Notes: generated from the letters alone by a model not told the origin. DNA of 64,000 nucleotides from Trichoplax adhaerens (GCF_000150275.1 NW_002060951.1:5329-69328); one strand, 5' to 3'. Counted from the first letter of the stretch, positions 12,884-29,533 are shown. Program-made: numbers and translations.

Positions 12884-14902
12884 ACGATAGCTAACGAGGC
12901 GTGCTGGTGTAGAATTATTTCCGATAATTTATAGCAACGAAGAATTCGTTTCGTTTTTTGTCCAGGCTAAAGTTATTACAACTATAGGTATTTTTTGTTC
13001 TTGAAAATTGATACCGTACTAGTGTGCTTTTAAAATCACTAAACCGTAGGTATATGGACGCACGCAATAGTTGCCCTTGTATCATTACTAGCAGCCTTGA
13101 TATACTCGTATCACAACTATCAGTTATAAGGACATCAGGGATTGCTCAACGTATTTTATCGAGTGTTAAAGTATTAGCATTAGACATTGCTTAACTAACG
13201 ATAATTATTAAAATTTTAATCTCACCCTTTCTAATGTACTATGCTGATGTAAGATTTTTACGTAGAATTATAGACCGATTCAATTGTTTCCCAAGTGCTT
13301 AGTATGTAGCCGTTATGACTACAAGAAATAAATAGCGTGATTCCATACTATATGTGTAGAGTTGTAACGAAATGGCATTTAACTACTTGTATATGAATAT
13401 ACACCGTTAAATCTGTTGAATGATATCGCATTAATATCAATCTGCTGCAATGGTCTTAAACTACGGTACTGTAGGTACTTTCTGCTCATCAGTACACGGT
13501 ATAAAGTTATTGAACCTCTGACAGGTCTGTCAAATGGTAATGCTATCTGTTAAATGAGCACATTATCGTAAACCGTCAGCAAAGCGACGGGAGTTTGCAC
13601 TAGTACTTATTGTAAAACGGACGGTTAGCAATTACTGTTTCTACGAGACTACGACTACACACTGGGTACGTAAAAATGGACGGATAATTATTTATATATA
13701 TAGTCAACATCCTGATAGTTATGATGTACGGTAGTATTGCTTGAGCATGATTTCGTTCAGGAGTAGCAACTTGATACTTTACACTATTTTATTGTTTTTA
13801 TATTTATTAAAATCATTTATATCATACTCGTATATAGCACATTGGCATCGTCTTTAAATACTCTCTTACGTATTATCTTATTGTATGATTCTTTCAGCAG
13901 TATTTTACACTAATGTTCTTGAGCTCCTTAGTCACTGCCTAGCTTGATTTGTCGAATCTAGTCGTATCGTCTTAGGACACGTAAGCGTTCTTGAGTGACG
14001 TTCTCGAAAAGCGTCATTGCATCATATCAGATACTGTACTGTACACTGAGTGTACAGTACAGTACAGTATGAATACTGTATACTGTACTGTACAGTACTG
14101 TTCTGTACAGTCTGATAGTATTCTACAGTACTGCACTGTGCTATTCTGTACTGTATACTGTAAACAGTCACAGTACAGTATTGTAGGTAAGTTGGATAAA
14201 ATGACGTCATAAGGCCCTTTAGTGTACAGTACCTTAAAAGACTTAATAGTTCAGTACAGTCATACAGTACTGGGTTTCACAGTACTGTAACAGTGACACT
14301 GTACCCTACATACTGTACTGTACAGTACAGTACAGTATAAATACCATATCATTCAATAACGTCAAAACCATTTCAACCCTCTCAATCTAAGAAACACATT
14401 TGAAAATTGAATGTAGACAAATAGAATCAAATTTTTCCTAGATTCAAGTATTTCCTTGATTAGTAGTTCCTTGTAGAATACAAGAAGAGAAGAAATAGTG
14501 AAAGGGAAACCCTCTTTTGACGGCAATAGAAGAGATTCCAAGCCACCGTACTGTATTCATACTATACATTTTACACTACTGATTTCTACGTCAAGATCTG
14601 TCAAACTTGATTTTTACTGCACGGTAGATACCGACGTACATTCACTCAAATCACAGCTAGGCGACGTAAGTTATGCTCAATCGTAAAGCTTATAATAATG
14701 ACTACTCATTTCTTTTTTATTCATAACCTTAGTCTACGATTTCCTACCACTTATCAATGTAGGAAGAATGATGTTGTGCAACCATGACTAACTTTGCTGT
14801 ACGGATTGATCGCAAGGATTGATCTAATTAATTGGTGAAATTTTGTTGAATTATGATCGTCTTGTAGATAACATACGCGTACATATCAAAAGAACAATCA
14901 CT
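12884..14902. other. Intergenic region between the adhesion-protein gene and SARAF
   Basis: No supportable coding exon was seen on either strand. Short open frames at 13991-14212 and 14022-14210 are translations of a CAGTA/TACTG array (described separately). The remainder is AT-rich sequence that should hold the 3' UTR of the upstream gene and the promoter of SARAF; no clear core promoter element was recognised. Confidence 0.6.
14031..14340. repeat. CAGTA/TACTG strand-switching pentamer array 1
   Basis: About 300 bp dominated by the pentamer CAGTA and its reverse complement TACTG in irregular order, so palindromes such as TACTGTACAGTA and GTACTGTACAGTAC recur. It is interrupted at about 14185-14265 by ordinary sequence. 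The same composition recurs at four other main sites in the window. Both strands translate into spurious open frames rich in YCTVQYS-type residues. Confidence 0.85.
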
Positions 14903-17900
14903 ATGAAAACGCAAATACTATCGGCTGCCTTGATTATTCTACTGCTGAATTCTGTCCATCTTATCCAAGGTATCAAACGATTGGGCTTTATAGAAGTAAC
15001 ATGTTTCTGCTTTAGGCACAAAGTTTCAATATCCATGACTTTGTAGTTGTTCATGTTAGACAATTATAAGCGTAAACTAAAAATGATTAAAAACTTGATT
15101 ATTTTCTCTCATACGTCTATGAGTATGCGATATTGTTTTAGTAGTCCCTGTTAATTATTGATCAATGTAGTCGTATAGTGAAAATAAAGCCATCTGTATA
15201 CTCTACAGCGCGGCATACGTGGGCCTATCCCAAGGATTATAGTATCAATATTAAGTAAGTGTTTACCCTTTACTGACAGACTACAATACTACGGTCTGCA
15301 GCTACGGGGATAATTCTGCTTTTGGACCCTAATTCTCCTGCCGAATTACAATCACTACTCTAGCGAGCATACTTTACACCCAGCGCTCCTAGCTTTTAAC
15401 AACATTCAATCCATCACTTTATTCGCTACTATCTTGATGCAGTATTAAATAAATACTCGAAGTCTACAGTAATCGTCAGTGTCGCCTAGGCATTTGTAAA
15501 CATTTTTAAATTTCATCCTTAATCACCGTATAAGTGTATGTCAACCCTGAAGGTATACGAGTGTTTTCACTAGAAATACTTGCTAGCGACATTGTTTTGA
15601 TACTTGACGTAATAATTTCGCACAGTTTTAGATCTGTGCCATATCGCCTTTATCTTTAAAACAGACTAAAAATGAATCTTTGTTAATTTATCAATTCAGG
15701 CTACTCTCGTGATCGAGTGTTACTACGCGATGTGGAAGCCATCACATTACATAGTGGTCGAATGACCACAGGTAGAAGATCCAGCCCTATACCACAGGTA
15801 CGAATGTTCATATATCTACTTACTTTAGCTTCGATTTCAACTTTAATAAATTCTATAGTCCATACTAACGTAATCTACAATTAGGATAGATTCTTTAGTA
15901 TCAAGTTATTACCATACCATTATTGTTTATTGTACTGTATTCATACTGCATTAACTGTAAATTAAAATCACTTCCTTGTGGGCAAATTAAAGACTTTACA
16001 GTTAGCATGCACTTACTTTCATGGTATCGTTAACGTGCTGTTTCTTGACTAAGTTAAATTGAGGACGAAATAATGTTTACTTGCTATAGATAACATGCGT
16101 TGGTGGTAGTGCCAGCCATAAATACCAACCCGATGTGATACAGTGTTATAATCGCGGATGGGACGGATCTGAAGTTCAAGTAATTTATTAACTGTAAACA
16201 TCAATCATTTTTCTCTTCCAACATTTGGAATCTACTATATATATGCATGTACTGTACAGTATATTAAGATTACATCTGCAGATACAGTATTTGCACTAAT
16301 TTACACTACTGCATTATCTTTTGTAGTGGGAATGTAAAGCCAATCTTCCAAAAAAGTACCGACTGGGCGCTGTTCAGGTAGCCTGCGAAGGTTATGATTA
16401 TCCAGACGACCCTTATATTTTGAAAGGTTCCTGCGGTGTAAGTTAAAACTGAATGGAAATTTTGTTGTTGGTAATATAATATAAAACAACCATATGCTTT
16501 CTTTCTTAGTAATACAATATGCATAGGTATATAATAATTTCTTCAAATTTTGTATGTTAATATTATTTATACACATTATGTATATCGCTTGCTTTGCCAG
16601 TAAATACTGCACAATACATAATATTGATACAGTAGAGTATTGGAATTGCATTACCGTACCAGCTGTTTGGTTTATATTACCGAAGATACATAATCTTTGC
16701 ATTTGTTTATTAGGTCGAATATCGCCTAGAGTATGCATCTTCCAGTGGTTCATATAGCAATAACTATTATCGTAGCAAAAAGTAAGTATATCTGTCTATG
16801 CATATAACTACGATACACATATATGAAGACCTAATTTTCAATATCCTTCCATGGCATTACGTGTTAATAACAATTCAGTCGTCCATAAACACAAAATTTT
16901 AGATTAATGACATCAATATATTTGTAATAACAGCCGCCTGTGTTTTGCCATCATTACGAGTAAACTTTAAATATTAAGCTTTTGCTTGTACTTATGTCTA
17001 TCTGTTGATTCTATAACTTAAGATGAACACATTATTAGTTGCTGTACTCTGTGCTTTGCAGTGCTGTATAGAGCCCTATGTAGCATATTAAATTAATTAA
17101 ATGTTGCTTGCATAGCAGTATATAATATTACTCCTTACCTTCGCAAATTTTTTTATAATTTTAGTCCAATTTGCTGATATATTTATGTACAACGTAAACA
17201 TAAATTACGAATATTTTTGATAATATCACTAACTGCACGAATTCTTTGTTGAAAAGAGGGGGAAGCTGGTTTGGAAACTTATTCATGATCGGTGTTTTGG
17301 TCTTTATATTCTATACAATTTATAACCGGTTTTCAAGTGCTAACCACGAAAAATATCCATACTTAATCAGTCATACGAATTTAGCTTCTATTGATAATTT
17401 GATATGTTAAAATTACATTTCCTTAACATTTAATCACTACCCAACATCATACTACCAATCCACCTCCTTATCACTCAGGCAATCGACCTGACCAGTCATA
17501 TCCGTCTGCGTCGCCCCCACCTTATGGCTTTCGACCAGAATATCAAAACGGTAGTAATTTTATTAAAGCTAAGCTATATATATGTCTATATGTGAACACA
17601 TATTGTGATGTAAAGCGATTTATTATCAGCAAGTAAACAATTATCCAATACTGTAATTACTGGATAAATGGATAATAAATTATTAATTTGTACTCCTCAA
17701 GATTGCTCACAAGGAAGAACTTCTACCGGCTATTCTGATACTAACCAAGCTAATCATGGTAACTTTTGGACAGGTAAACCAATCAATCCAATTTGATACC
17801 ACAATTATCTTCGTATATGAATTTATACTGTCCGATATGCCAGCAGACTTAAATAGAGTACTTGCATATGGAAAGAACATTGAATCAACTCATTTACCAT

Positions 17901-18414
17901 TAACATAAAGATTATTCATTTAACGACTAAGCTTATACTCGTATTGTCAATTACAGGCGCCGCTGCAGGTGGCTTTTTAGGATACCTTTTTGGAAGCAGG
18001 TATTGCCTACGCTGAACTATGGAATGATTGAATAAAAGTATCCTAGGATACTTTCATATTATTTCCTTATTATAATGTAAAACGTTGTAATTCTTTCTGA
18101 TCATAATTTTAGCAGAAGCCATCAAGCTGGCTATTACGACTCAAACTACTACTCCCCCTCGCGTAGCTACTTTGGTCACGGTACTCATACCGTACATCAT
18201 CATCACAATAATAGCAGTTCCTCAAGTCACGGTAGTCATACATCTTCAGGTTAGAATGTTGTTAACTTTTTTACAGCGTGAAGACGACTACGAACCATTT
18301 GCAAATACGGTCATGTTATATCTTTCAGAATAATTAGCATATGAATTAATTCATTTAATTGTAATAATTTAAATGAAAAATGTTTCAGGTTTCGGAGGGA
18401 CGAAGCGTCGCTAA
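14903..18414 (+). CDS. SARAF: Store-operated calcium entry-associated regulatory factor (SARAF/TMEM66)
   Basis: Eleven exons: 14903-14969, 15700-15797, 16090-16179, 16327-16437, 16714-16781, 17257-17336, 17479-17550, 17702-17773, 17957-17999, 18113-18249, 18389-18414; 287 residues, all phases consistent (human about 339). Starts with a signal peptide (MKTQILSAALIILLLNSV), then DRVLLRDVEAITLHSGRMTTGRR, the family's luminal signature, written here in two parts DRVLLRDVEAITLHSG and RMTTGRR. Next come ITCVGGSA, DVIQCYNRGWDG, WECK and ACEGYDYPDDPYILKGSCG, one membrane helix (NLFMIGVLVFIFYTIY) and a cytosolic tail with SPPPYG, a glycine-rich GGFLGYLFGS segment, a histidine run and terminal GFGGTKRR. 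Family knowledge: ER membrane protein that slows STIM/ORAI calcium entry. The exon-6 donor (caa/gtgcta) is weak but keeps the frame and family match. Tail-to-tail with SCOT. Confidence 0.92.
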
Positions 18415-19472
18415 ATTGGACAAAATACGCGTACAACTGATGAACGCTATCCCAGCTACTAACGTGCCAACATATAAGGCAATTGTATATATATATATAT
18501 ATATATATATAAGTAAATAGGTCAGTGTATTATCGTATAATTTGGTAACTAGTCCCTATTTAGTGTAATTATTACATCGATTTTGTAAGTCTGAGCCATC
18601 TACAGTATGTTATTACGACGTAAAGGTACAATAATTATTCAACACTGTTTTCAAACTATGCATGGGTCCAGTATTTAAAGCATCTTAGCTTAATCTAGTT
18701 AAATAATGTCATTCGATTTTCGTTGGATCGTACATATCCTTAATCTCAAGCTGGTATTATTATTTGTCAGATCATTCCCAATTGAAAAAAATACGTACTT
18801 TATCGCTTGCTCACACTTATGGCTGTTGCAGTTAAAGTCGAAGTACACTACTCTCCATTTGTAAATTTTATAAAATTTCTTACCGGTTAAACTATTCTTG
18901 TTAATCTTATAGTCGTTTGGATTAACGCTTTCAAATAAATGAAAATTTGAAATACCTACTGATAGCAGAATCATTGTTTATTCATTGAGTTACTGGACTA
19001 CTATAAATAAGATTCTTCTGAATTATTTTCGTGAATATTTATAAAGATTCAGAACGTTGGAACAGTACTGTGCAGCAAGAGTAATTAAAACTGGCCATAC
19101 TGTATCAAATGAAACATGATATTCCATATTAGGAACTAGGAAGTTGCCAGTTACACCCACTGCTTACAATCGCTATATCGAATGTTTACTAGCGCAGTAT
19201 ATATTAATAATGTATATAATTGCAGTTTTACTATTGACACCTCCATGGCGAAATCTATGGTTTCAAGTACTTAGCAGTCAATTATATCATACAAATGAGA
19301 GCAACAAACAAAGTACTCACAAACATCGTAGCTTTACCACTGATAAATTGCCTAAAGACTATAATATAATTAGCATTCGTTCGAATATTGGATAAATGTG
19401 TAGCAAAGATCGTGGTAATGTAATTATGCTTTGATTACGAGTCACTTAGCTAAATAAAAACGTTAATTATAA
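18415..19472. other. Intergenic region between convergent SARAF and OXCT1
   Basis: Contains both genes' 3' flanks and a (TA)n microsatellite. The minus-strand open frame at 18699-18974 has no recognisable family features and no supporting splice structure. I see no other gene here. Confidence 0.6.
18485..18511. repeat. (TA)n microsatellite
   Basis: About 13 consecutive TA dinucleotides lie just downstream of the SARAF stop codon. Simple repeat with no evident function. Confidence 0.95.
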
Positions 19473-22875
<3,403 letters not shown>

Positions 22876-25669
22876 CTAGAATTAAGAATGTGCTCATCAT
22901 TGCCAGTATAGGAAAAGCATACAAATGCAAAGGTGTGCTACAGTAAGATGTGTGAAACGATGCAATCATAGACTGGGTATTTGAATGAGAGTTAAGAAAT
23001 ACAACACTGGATAGAGAATGTTCCGTGTCATTGTGCCAGGATATCCCATCGATCGTTGCAGCTATGTAGTATAATCGTGATTTGATATCTACATCCAATT
23101 TTTCTCGATATCATAAGTTACCTTATCTGTACTACAAGCAAAACTTTGTTGGAGGAGATTTCTTAATGATTGTTTAATGCACAATGCCGAAGAAATTCGT
23201 TGGTATTAATAGCTATAGTCTGATCGTGAGGATCGTATGCACAAAGAATCTCTGTGTAGGATTATTGCTAATAATTTGAAATCGGTACTAAATTTGTTCT
23301 AAAAGCTAGTTACTACAGGCATATTTAGGGGATTATTCGTACAGTATCTTTGACAATACGCGCATATTTGAAATATTTTGACTTTTGCATCGATATAGTG
23401 TCCGTTTCTAGCAAGAATTGCTGCGTAACGATACCACTATTCATTTTTACAAACGCTTAATTTAAAGTCCACGCTTAGCTTTACTTCACATTATAAGCTA
23501 ATAGCTGTATCCATAGTAGATAATGTAAAAGTCTGTACAATGTTCATTCATACAATCATCATTATCTATCGATATACGATATCACAAGCACCCATAAATG
23601 AATGTTGCATTGACTATTAATATAAAAGTCAATTGTTTTATAGTACGTAATGTTGTCTATCAAGAAGTATTTTATTGATTGTATTAGTTCTGATTGTGCA
23701 TTTGCATATAATAAAAATGTAATTGTACAATTAATTATTGGGCAATATCTTTGCATGATAATTTACTATCTTTTTTGTCTATTAAAGTACAGTATTGAAT
23801 TGTATGAGATGGTGTATATTGCACAGATGGCAGAATGATAGTGTAAGCGTATAGTGGGGACTCATTACATTACACTACTGACATAGAACTTGTAGAAGAT
23901 ACAACTGTGCATGTGGACATTAACATTAACATGTTTAAAGTGGTAGTTTCTAGGAACTCTAGAATATAACTTGCATATGTAAGCCAGTTGCAAGTACGTG
24001 CAGTAGATGCATACAGTATATACTGTACTATATTATCAATGGTGGAGATATACTTTACAACTTTTCCTACCCGCTTTGCAGTAATCAGATATGATAGAAG
24101 CATATGCCTATCCAATCATATCTAGTGCAGTGTTTTATGCTCTATACTACAGTACAGTGGTATTGCAGTAAATAATCTAGTATCATGTTATTCCTGTTGT
24201 AAAAATGCCATGTGATATAGAAAGTAATAATAAGCCAATGTCGATCTCTGCACTACCGGTTAACTGCAAAGACTTGAGAAAGATTTTCATGTATCTGTCA
24301 ACGTCCTCGAAAAGTATCTCCAGACTTTAAAATATTTTCATCCATCTTTACAGTATGTATAACTAATCGTTGTTGCATCACTGGAATATTGGACAAGGTA
24401 AATTGTCAGGAACAAACGGCCATTCAATGAAAGTTCGAGGACATTCTACGCTTTTAACCCATCGTACGGCGCTTATCATACGCTTTTATCTTCAATACTA
24501 ACCGCTAGTCGATAAGACATTGAAGTACAAACTAGGAACTCGAATATCTATTTTCCGATCCAACCTACTATACTGCACGTAAACAAAACTTTATACGTCC
24601 GGCAAAACGATAGTGGTTTTGTTGGTGTAGAGTACAATACAAAAGTAGAGTACACCGGTGGCATCAACAATAAAAAGATTATTTCAAACTCCTATCAATA
24701 ATATCACAATTATTGCTGCAATATTAATTGAATTACAGAGTTGTTGATACCATTAAGATACTGCAAATCTTATATTGAGAAGAGACTACTGTCGGCTATC
24801 ATTTCATTACACTTTCCACGATAATAGTGGTATGTGATAGTGCTACTAGTCTGTCTATGGTCAATATGGTCAATCATCATTGCCCTCTTGCATATACAGA
24901 ATTGATTGTTATTTATAGAGCAAAAGCAAAACACGAAATTCAAGCTTACGAGTTCTCTACTGTAGCAACTACCATACATTGCCATCATTTAGTCACATTG
25001 CATTGTTATTATCATTCATTGCTAGTCTGCTAATTGTGAATATTGTAGCCTAAATAGAAATGCTTCGTAGCCATTGTCAAGTTGTATATAAAGAATTTCT
25101 CATGGGTAGTCCATTTCTCATCATGTGCTTTACTAACGCTAATGATGGAATAAGCACGGGTGATTGGCCACACGAGTCGTTCATATTATTTGATGTTGCC
25201 CCTCTTCCAAAAGAAATCTTATACGCTTGTACCTTACATTGAACTAATTCAATCGACTAACTATCCACTGTACCGAAGCAGTGCACTACTTACCACACAT
25301 CCAGGGAAAGAAATATGCTTGCTACATCGCAGTAAAGCAGCCATTGGATTCAAAGATCTTAATAGTGGTGATTATTAAGAAATGGTTGTTCAGTAGTTAA
25401 TCAAGCTACAGTAATAAAATAGGATCTACCTTTCTGGATTACTGATCGCTTACACTATAACAAACTGGTTGGAATTACGCTATATTGAAGAGATGAAATG
25501 AATTACTACCCACTGTTGCTGTACGTCTGAGAGTGTTTATCAATACTGCAAGTCTTTTTTATTTACCTGTTAAAGCCTGTACCTGTACACTGTACAGTTC
25601 GATTAGCCAAGGGGGGTCCGGCAAGTTTTGCAGGGTCTGGCAGACTCTCTCACCTCACGACACAATTCG

Positions 25670-26100
25670 TCCAGTACAGTACTTCCCTACAGTAGATGTA
25701 CTGTACAGTACTATACAGTACTGTGCGCGTACAGTACCTGTACTGAACAGATACAGTACTGTACTGTACAGTACTATACTGTACGCGCGATTTTTTATCA
25801 GCTACAGTACAGCACGGTACAATACGGTACAGTACAGTACTTACTCGATGCCGCCCATACTGTACATTGTACTGTACCGTAGGATTCAGACGAAACCAAG
25901 AACTACAGTAGTACAGTACTGTACAATCTAATAGAGGATCTCTTAAATACAGTATACTGTACGTACAGTACAGTGCAATGTACTGTACTGTATTTGCGGT
26001 TGCCACAACAATAATAAATTTCACTACTACAGTACAGCACGGTACTGGCGATACTGTCTGTAGTTCTACAGTTGTACAGTACAGTACTGTACAATAAGTG
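25670..26100. repeat. CAGTA/TACTG strand-switching pentamer array 2
   Basis: The densest array in the window: runs of TACTG and CAGTA in mixed orientation linked by GTAC, with variants such as CGGTA. It spans about 430 bp, broken by short ordinary stretches. Open frames of up to 181 codons on both strands cross it but consist of low-complexity Tyr/Cys/Thr/Val/Gln repeats and are not believable proteins. Confidence 0.88.
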
Positions 26101-26109
26101 TACATACTG

Positions 26110-26151
26110 GACTCAGTCTGAGTCATGGATGACCATGACTCAGACTGAGTC
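26110..26151. repeat. Perfect 19-bp inverted repeat with 4-nt loop
   Basis: Left arm 26110-26128 (gactcagtctgagtcatgg), loop atga, right arm 26133-26151 the exact reverse complement. Each arm contains the near-palindrome gactcag-t-ctgagtc. It abuts the end of CAGTA/TACTG array 2. It could extrude as a cruciform, fold in RNA, or be a relic of a small inverted-repeat element. Confidence 0.95.
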
Positions 26152-26993
26152 GACAACTCTATATATAGGAAGTTGGCAACACAAAGGTTGATCACAAATT
26201 AAAGTAATTACAGCATTATTAGCCAATCTACGGTAAACAACAAGAATAGAAATTAGTCCGCATTTAGTCCACTCATTACAGGAAAGATAAAGACCTCGTC
26301 CAAATACGGTGTCAAGGGCCAATTAAAAACTCGTATGAGTTGTTACTTCAAATTCTGTATCCTCCCTGGGAATGCGAAGTTTATCTATTGTGTACTATGT
26401 ATTTTGTAGTCTGTGCTCCTAGCGGGGGGAGGGAAACAAATGGATGAGTCGCTACGACGCGTGGCAGTAGAAAGTAGTACTGCACTGCATTACGGTATGG
26501 TAAGTAACATTGCATGCAGTAGTGTGGTAAATACCTGTAACCCATTCTAATTCATAACATACATACCAGCACAACAATGCATTAGCATCGTATCAAAATC
26601 ACGGAGAAGAACTTGGAACAATCGTTGCACGTAGCGACTTCTTCTCTACTGAAACAATACAGACATTAGTAGATAATTATTTCAATTTCAATTTACGTTT
26701 TACGTCAATTCATAGCAACCCATTTAGAAAGAATTTTCTTTAGTGTTGAATTTGAAAAATATATCTTGCTGACGGTGAGTCAAATGGTGATGTACTTGAG
26801 TATTATTTTCCTATTGGTTTGATTGGCTTCTCTTTCGACAGGCAAAATCCATTATACGCGCGTATCAATTCAATGGTGGGCCGAAATGACATTGGTCGAC
26901 TTGTCGTTTTCTTATTTAACAACAGCATCCTTTCATAAATTGAGACTATAATATCCAAACCTCACTGCAATTGAAGATTGATAATATTCCCTG

Positions 26994-29533
26994 ATGCCCT
27001 ATATCCTAGACAATTCAACTCGTACTAACACTAATTTACGAATGGCAGAAAGTTCAGATATATCCAATTGGAATTGTACTTTGACAACAGACTGTCAACC
27101 GACCAATCTAGTTGGCCTATTCCTCATTTTATTCATCGTCGTAGTAAGCTTAGTTGGTAATTTTACAGCTATATACTACACAAGAAAGAATGCAAATACC
27201 ATTGTGCAAACACTGTTATTCCATGTCCTAGCTTGTACAGATGTATTAACATCACTGTTGACGTCGCCACTTGTCATTGCTTCCTACCTAAGTGGTAGAT
27301 GGGTTGGTGGACAATTTGGTTGTAAATATGAATGTTGGGCGATCAACGCTTGTGGCTGTTTTGCTGGTGTTGTAATAGTGGTTATTGCTATTGAGCGATG
27401 GATAGCGCTAACACAACCATATGAATATGAAAAAATCGTGACTATCCCCAAAATGAAGAAAGCCCTAATCGCTTTAGGCTTTATATATGGCACGTTTTTC
27501 ATATCACCTACGCTAGGCTTTGGTCATGTTAGAATTTTCGAGCCAGGAACTTATTGTAATATTGACTGGTTCGCTACTCAGACAGAAGATCGTGTTTTTG
27601 CTGCGTTCTGTATTGGCATCATATTATCGTGCGTGGTTATTGTTATCGCTTGTAACATACACGTAATAATTATTCTCAATAGACTCAGATTACAACGCAG
27701 AAAGTTAGAAATTAGTAGTACTGCAGCGGCTGAAAGGAAATTAAAACGATCAGATTCAGAAACATCCATGGCTAAAATAATGATTATCATTACCATTTGT
27801 TACTGCATATGTTGGCTACCAGTTGCGGTAAGAATAACTTAATGAGTAGTAGGTATCGCCAAATTAGATCAAGAAAGAATCGTTAGAGCCTAGATCGCCT
27901 TTTGACACTGTACGGGGCTCCCTCTTTGTTTATACAATTTTACCAAGTGCAGTTTCAGTGTTATAATAAATTGATATCAATTTTAGTATTATGTTTTACG
28001 GAATATCGTACAGGATGGCTAATGTATCCCTCCCCTTTCCGTTGTGAAGAACTAAATCAGCTACTTGCATAATATTTCCGTAGTGTAATCATCGATTATA
28101 CATGTATTATACGAATTATATAGTATTTATTATTAGTATTAACTACGCCAGAAGTTGTACTCGACGTTAACGCTTTACGCCTATTTTATTCGTAAATGCC
28201 ATATTAACATGAACTTAGTGGAAATCCCCTTTTTGTACATGCACGTCTTGTATCTGACTGCATGTAATAATTCAATTAATTAATTTCGGATTGCTCAGCT
28301 AGTGCGTACAGTAGAACAGACCGTCAATATTTACTGTGTGAATTTTTTACTGTAATTTAGTTATCCCCTGGCACCTAGTATTATACTAAATGCCGTGTTT
28401 TGGTAGACTGTAATACCATGCTTGCTACCAGAGACTTAGCAGCCCGTGTTGTAGCATTGAACACAACAATAAATTTAACGGCATAAATTATTCGTGCATT
28501 AATTACTTTTTGATGATAGCATTTCAATTTATAATCTCTACCTATCATTATATCTTGATATCAACAGAGACATTAACCCATATGTTGTAATCGATAGTCA
28601 CAAAAGTAAAAACCATTGAAAGATCATTAATATTGAATAAAACAATAGAGAGAATGCATTGAAAATCAATGCATCATCAGTATTCGGAAATCATTGATGT
28701 CATAATAGCAACGGTAAACGACTGCTCTTTATATATTCTATAGCTCCTTTAACAGTTACTTTACCTCTACGATAACACTTAAACTTCTCTAGGTAGCTTC
28801 CTGCTTCAGATTAGTTGATAGTAAAATCTAATGGTTTTGTCATCCTGTCAGGGGCAATTAATAAAGATATAAACAAGTCCGTTCCATTTATTTTTAACTC
28901 CACACATAGGTTTTATTTTCCTATTCTGATAACTTAGTTAATCGATCACTTTTTATTTTTATGGGCGGAAGAAATTATAGAAAGAAGAATTGTTATCAGA
29001 TCAAACTATTAGTTATTCATCATTATCTAGACATTCAAAAATCAGTTATTATGAAGTAACTTACCTTATCGTACGGTGTCAAAAAATATTAACGTCTTGA
29101 ATGGTAGAACGATAATTAAAATTGAAAATCTCGTTCATTGTTCAATTTCAATTCTGCTCACATTTTCAAATACTCGTCGGAAATTAAATTTAATACAATA
29201 GAAACTATTATCATGTAATTATTTATAAGCTTATTCAAATTCATTGAGATTTGAAAAGATTTCTGATTTATCTCATTATTATAGATAAGATATATCTACA
29301 ACCAATCTGGATTGCCAGCTGATCCTGCTGCAGATACAACAGCTTTTCGATTAGCAACTTTTAATGTTGTTTTCAATCCAATCATTCTTTTGGCATTGAA
29401 GAAAGAATTTCGAGTGAGGTTAATGTATGATCTCAGATCGAAGTGCTGCTTTAAATGCTGCCCTCCAATATCGCAGATTGACAGTGAGTACTATTACGTA
29501 GCATTCGTAGACTGCCCTATATACAGTGGATAA
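26994..29533 (+). CDS. Class A GPCR, prostanoid (EP-type) receptor-like
   Basis: Two exons, 26994-27827 and 29285-29533, joined in phase 0; 360 residues. The N-terminus carries Asn-Ser-Thr and Asn-Cys-Thr sequons. TM1 has VGNFTAIY, TM2 LACTDVLTSLL, TM3 ends IAIERW (DRY variant), and TM6 has CYCICWLP. Two features point to prostanoid receptors: the second extracellular loop reads EPGTYCNIDW (compare the family's GTWCFIDW) and TM7 reads FRLATFNVVFNPII, with the family-type Arg and an RxAxxN pattern. The TM7 end lacks a Tyr after NP. The tail is Cys-rich (KCCFKCCPP), suggesting palmitoylation. A strong donor-like gtgagt inside the last exon (about 29484) could give an alternative C-terminus. Signalling lipid ligand is inference; other class A receptors remain possible. 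Confidence 0.82.

Larger units (their letters stand above)
22876..26993. other. Gene-poor region between divergent OXCT1 and the GPCR gene
   Basis: The missing first exon of OXCT1 probably lies in the first few hundred bases. The rest shows scattered short open frames (23562-24115, 24770-25378) without family features or consistent splice sites. It also holds CAGTA/TACTG array 2 and the perfect hairpin at 26110-26151. The end should contain the promoter of the GPCR gene. Confidence 0.55.

Noticed and set aside
16301-16753. 150-codon minus-strand open frame
   Set aside because: Antisense to SARAF exons 4 and 5, which have clear family matches; no own features.
25650-26195. 181-codon minus-strand open frame and overlapping frames on the plus strand
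   Set aside because: They translate the CAGTA/TACTG array; the residues are low-complexity repeats, present on both strands, with no family features.
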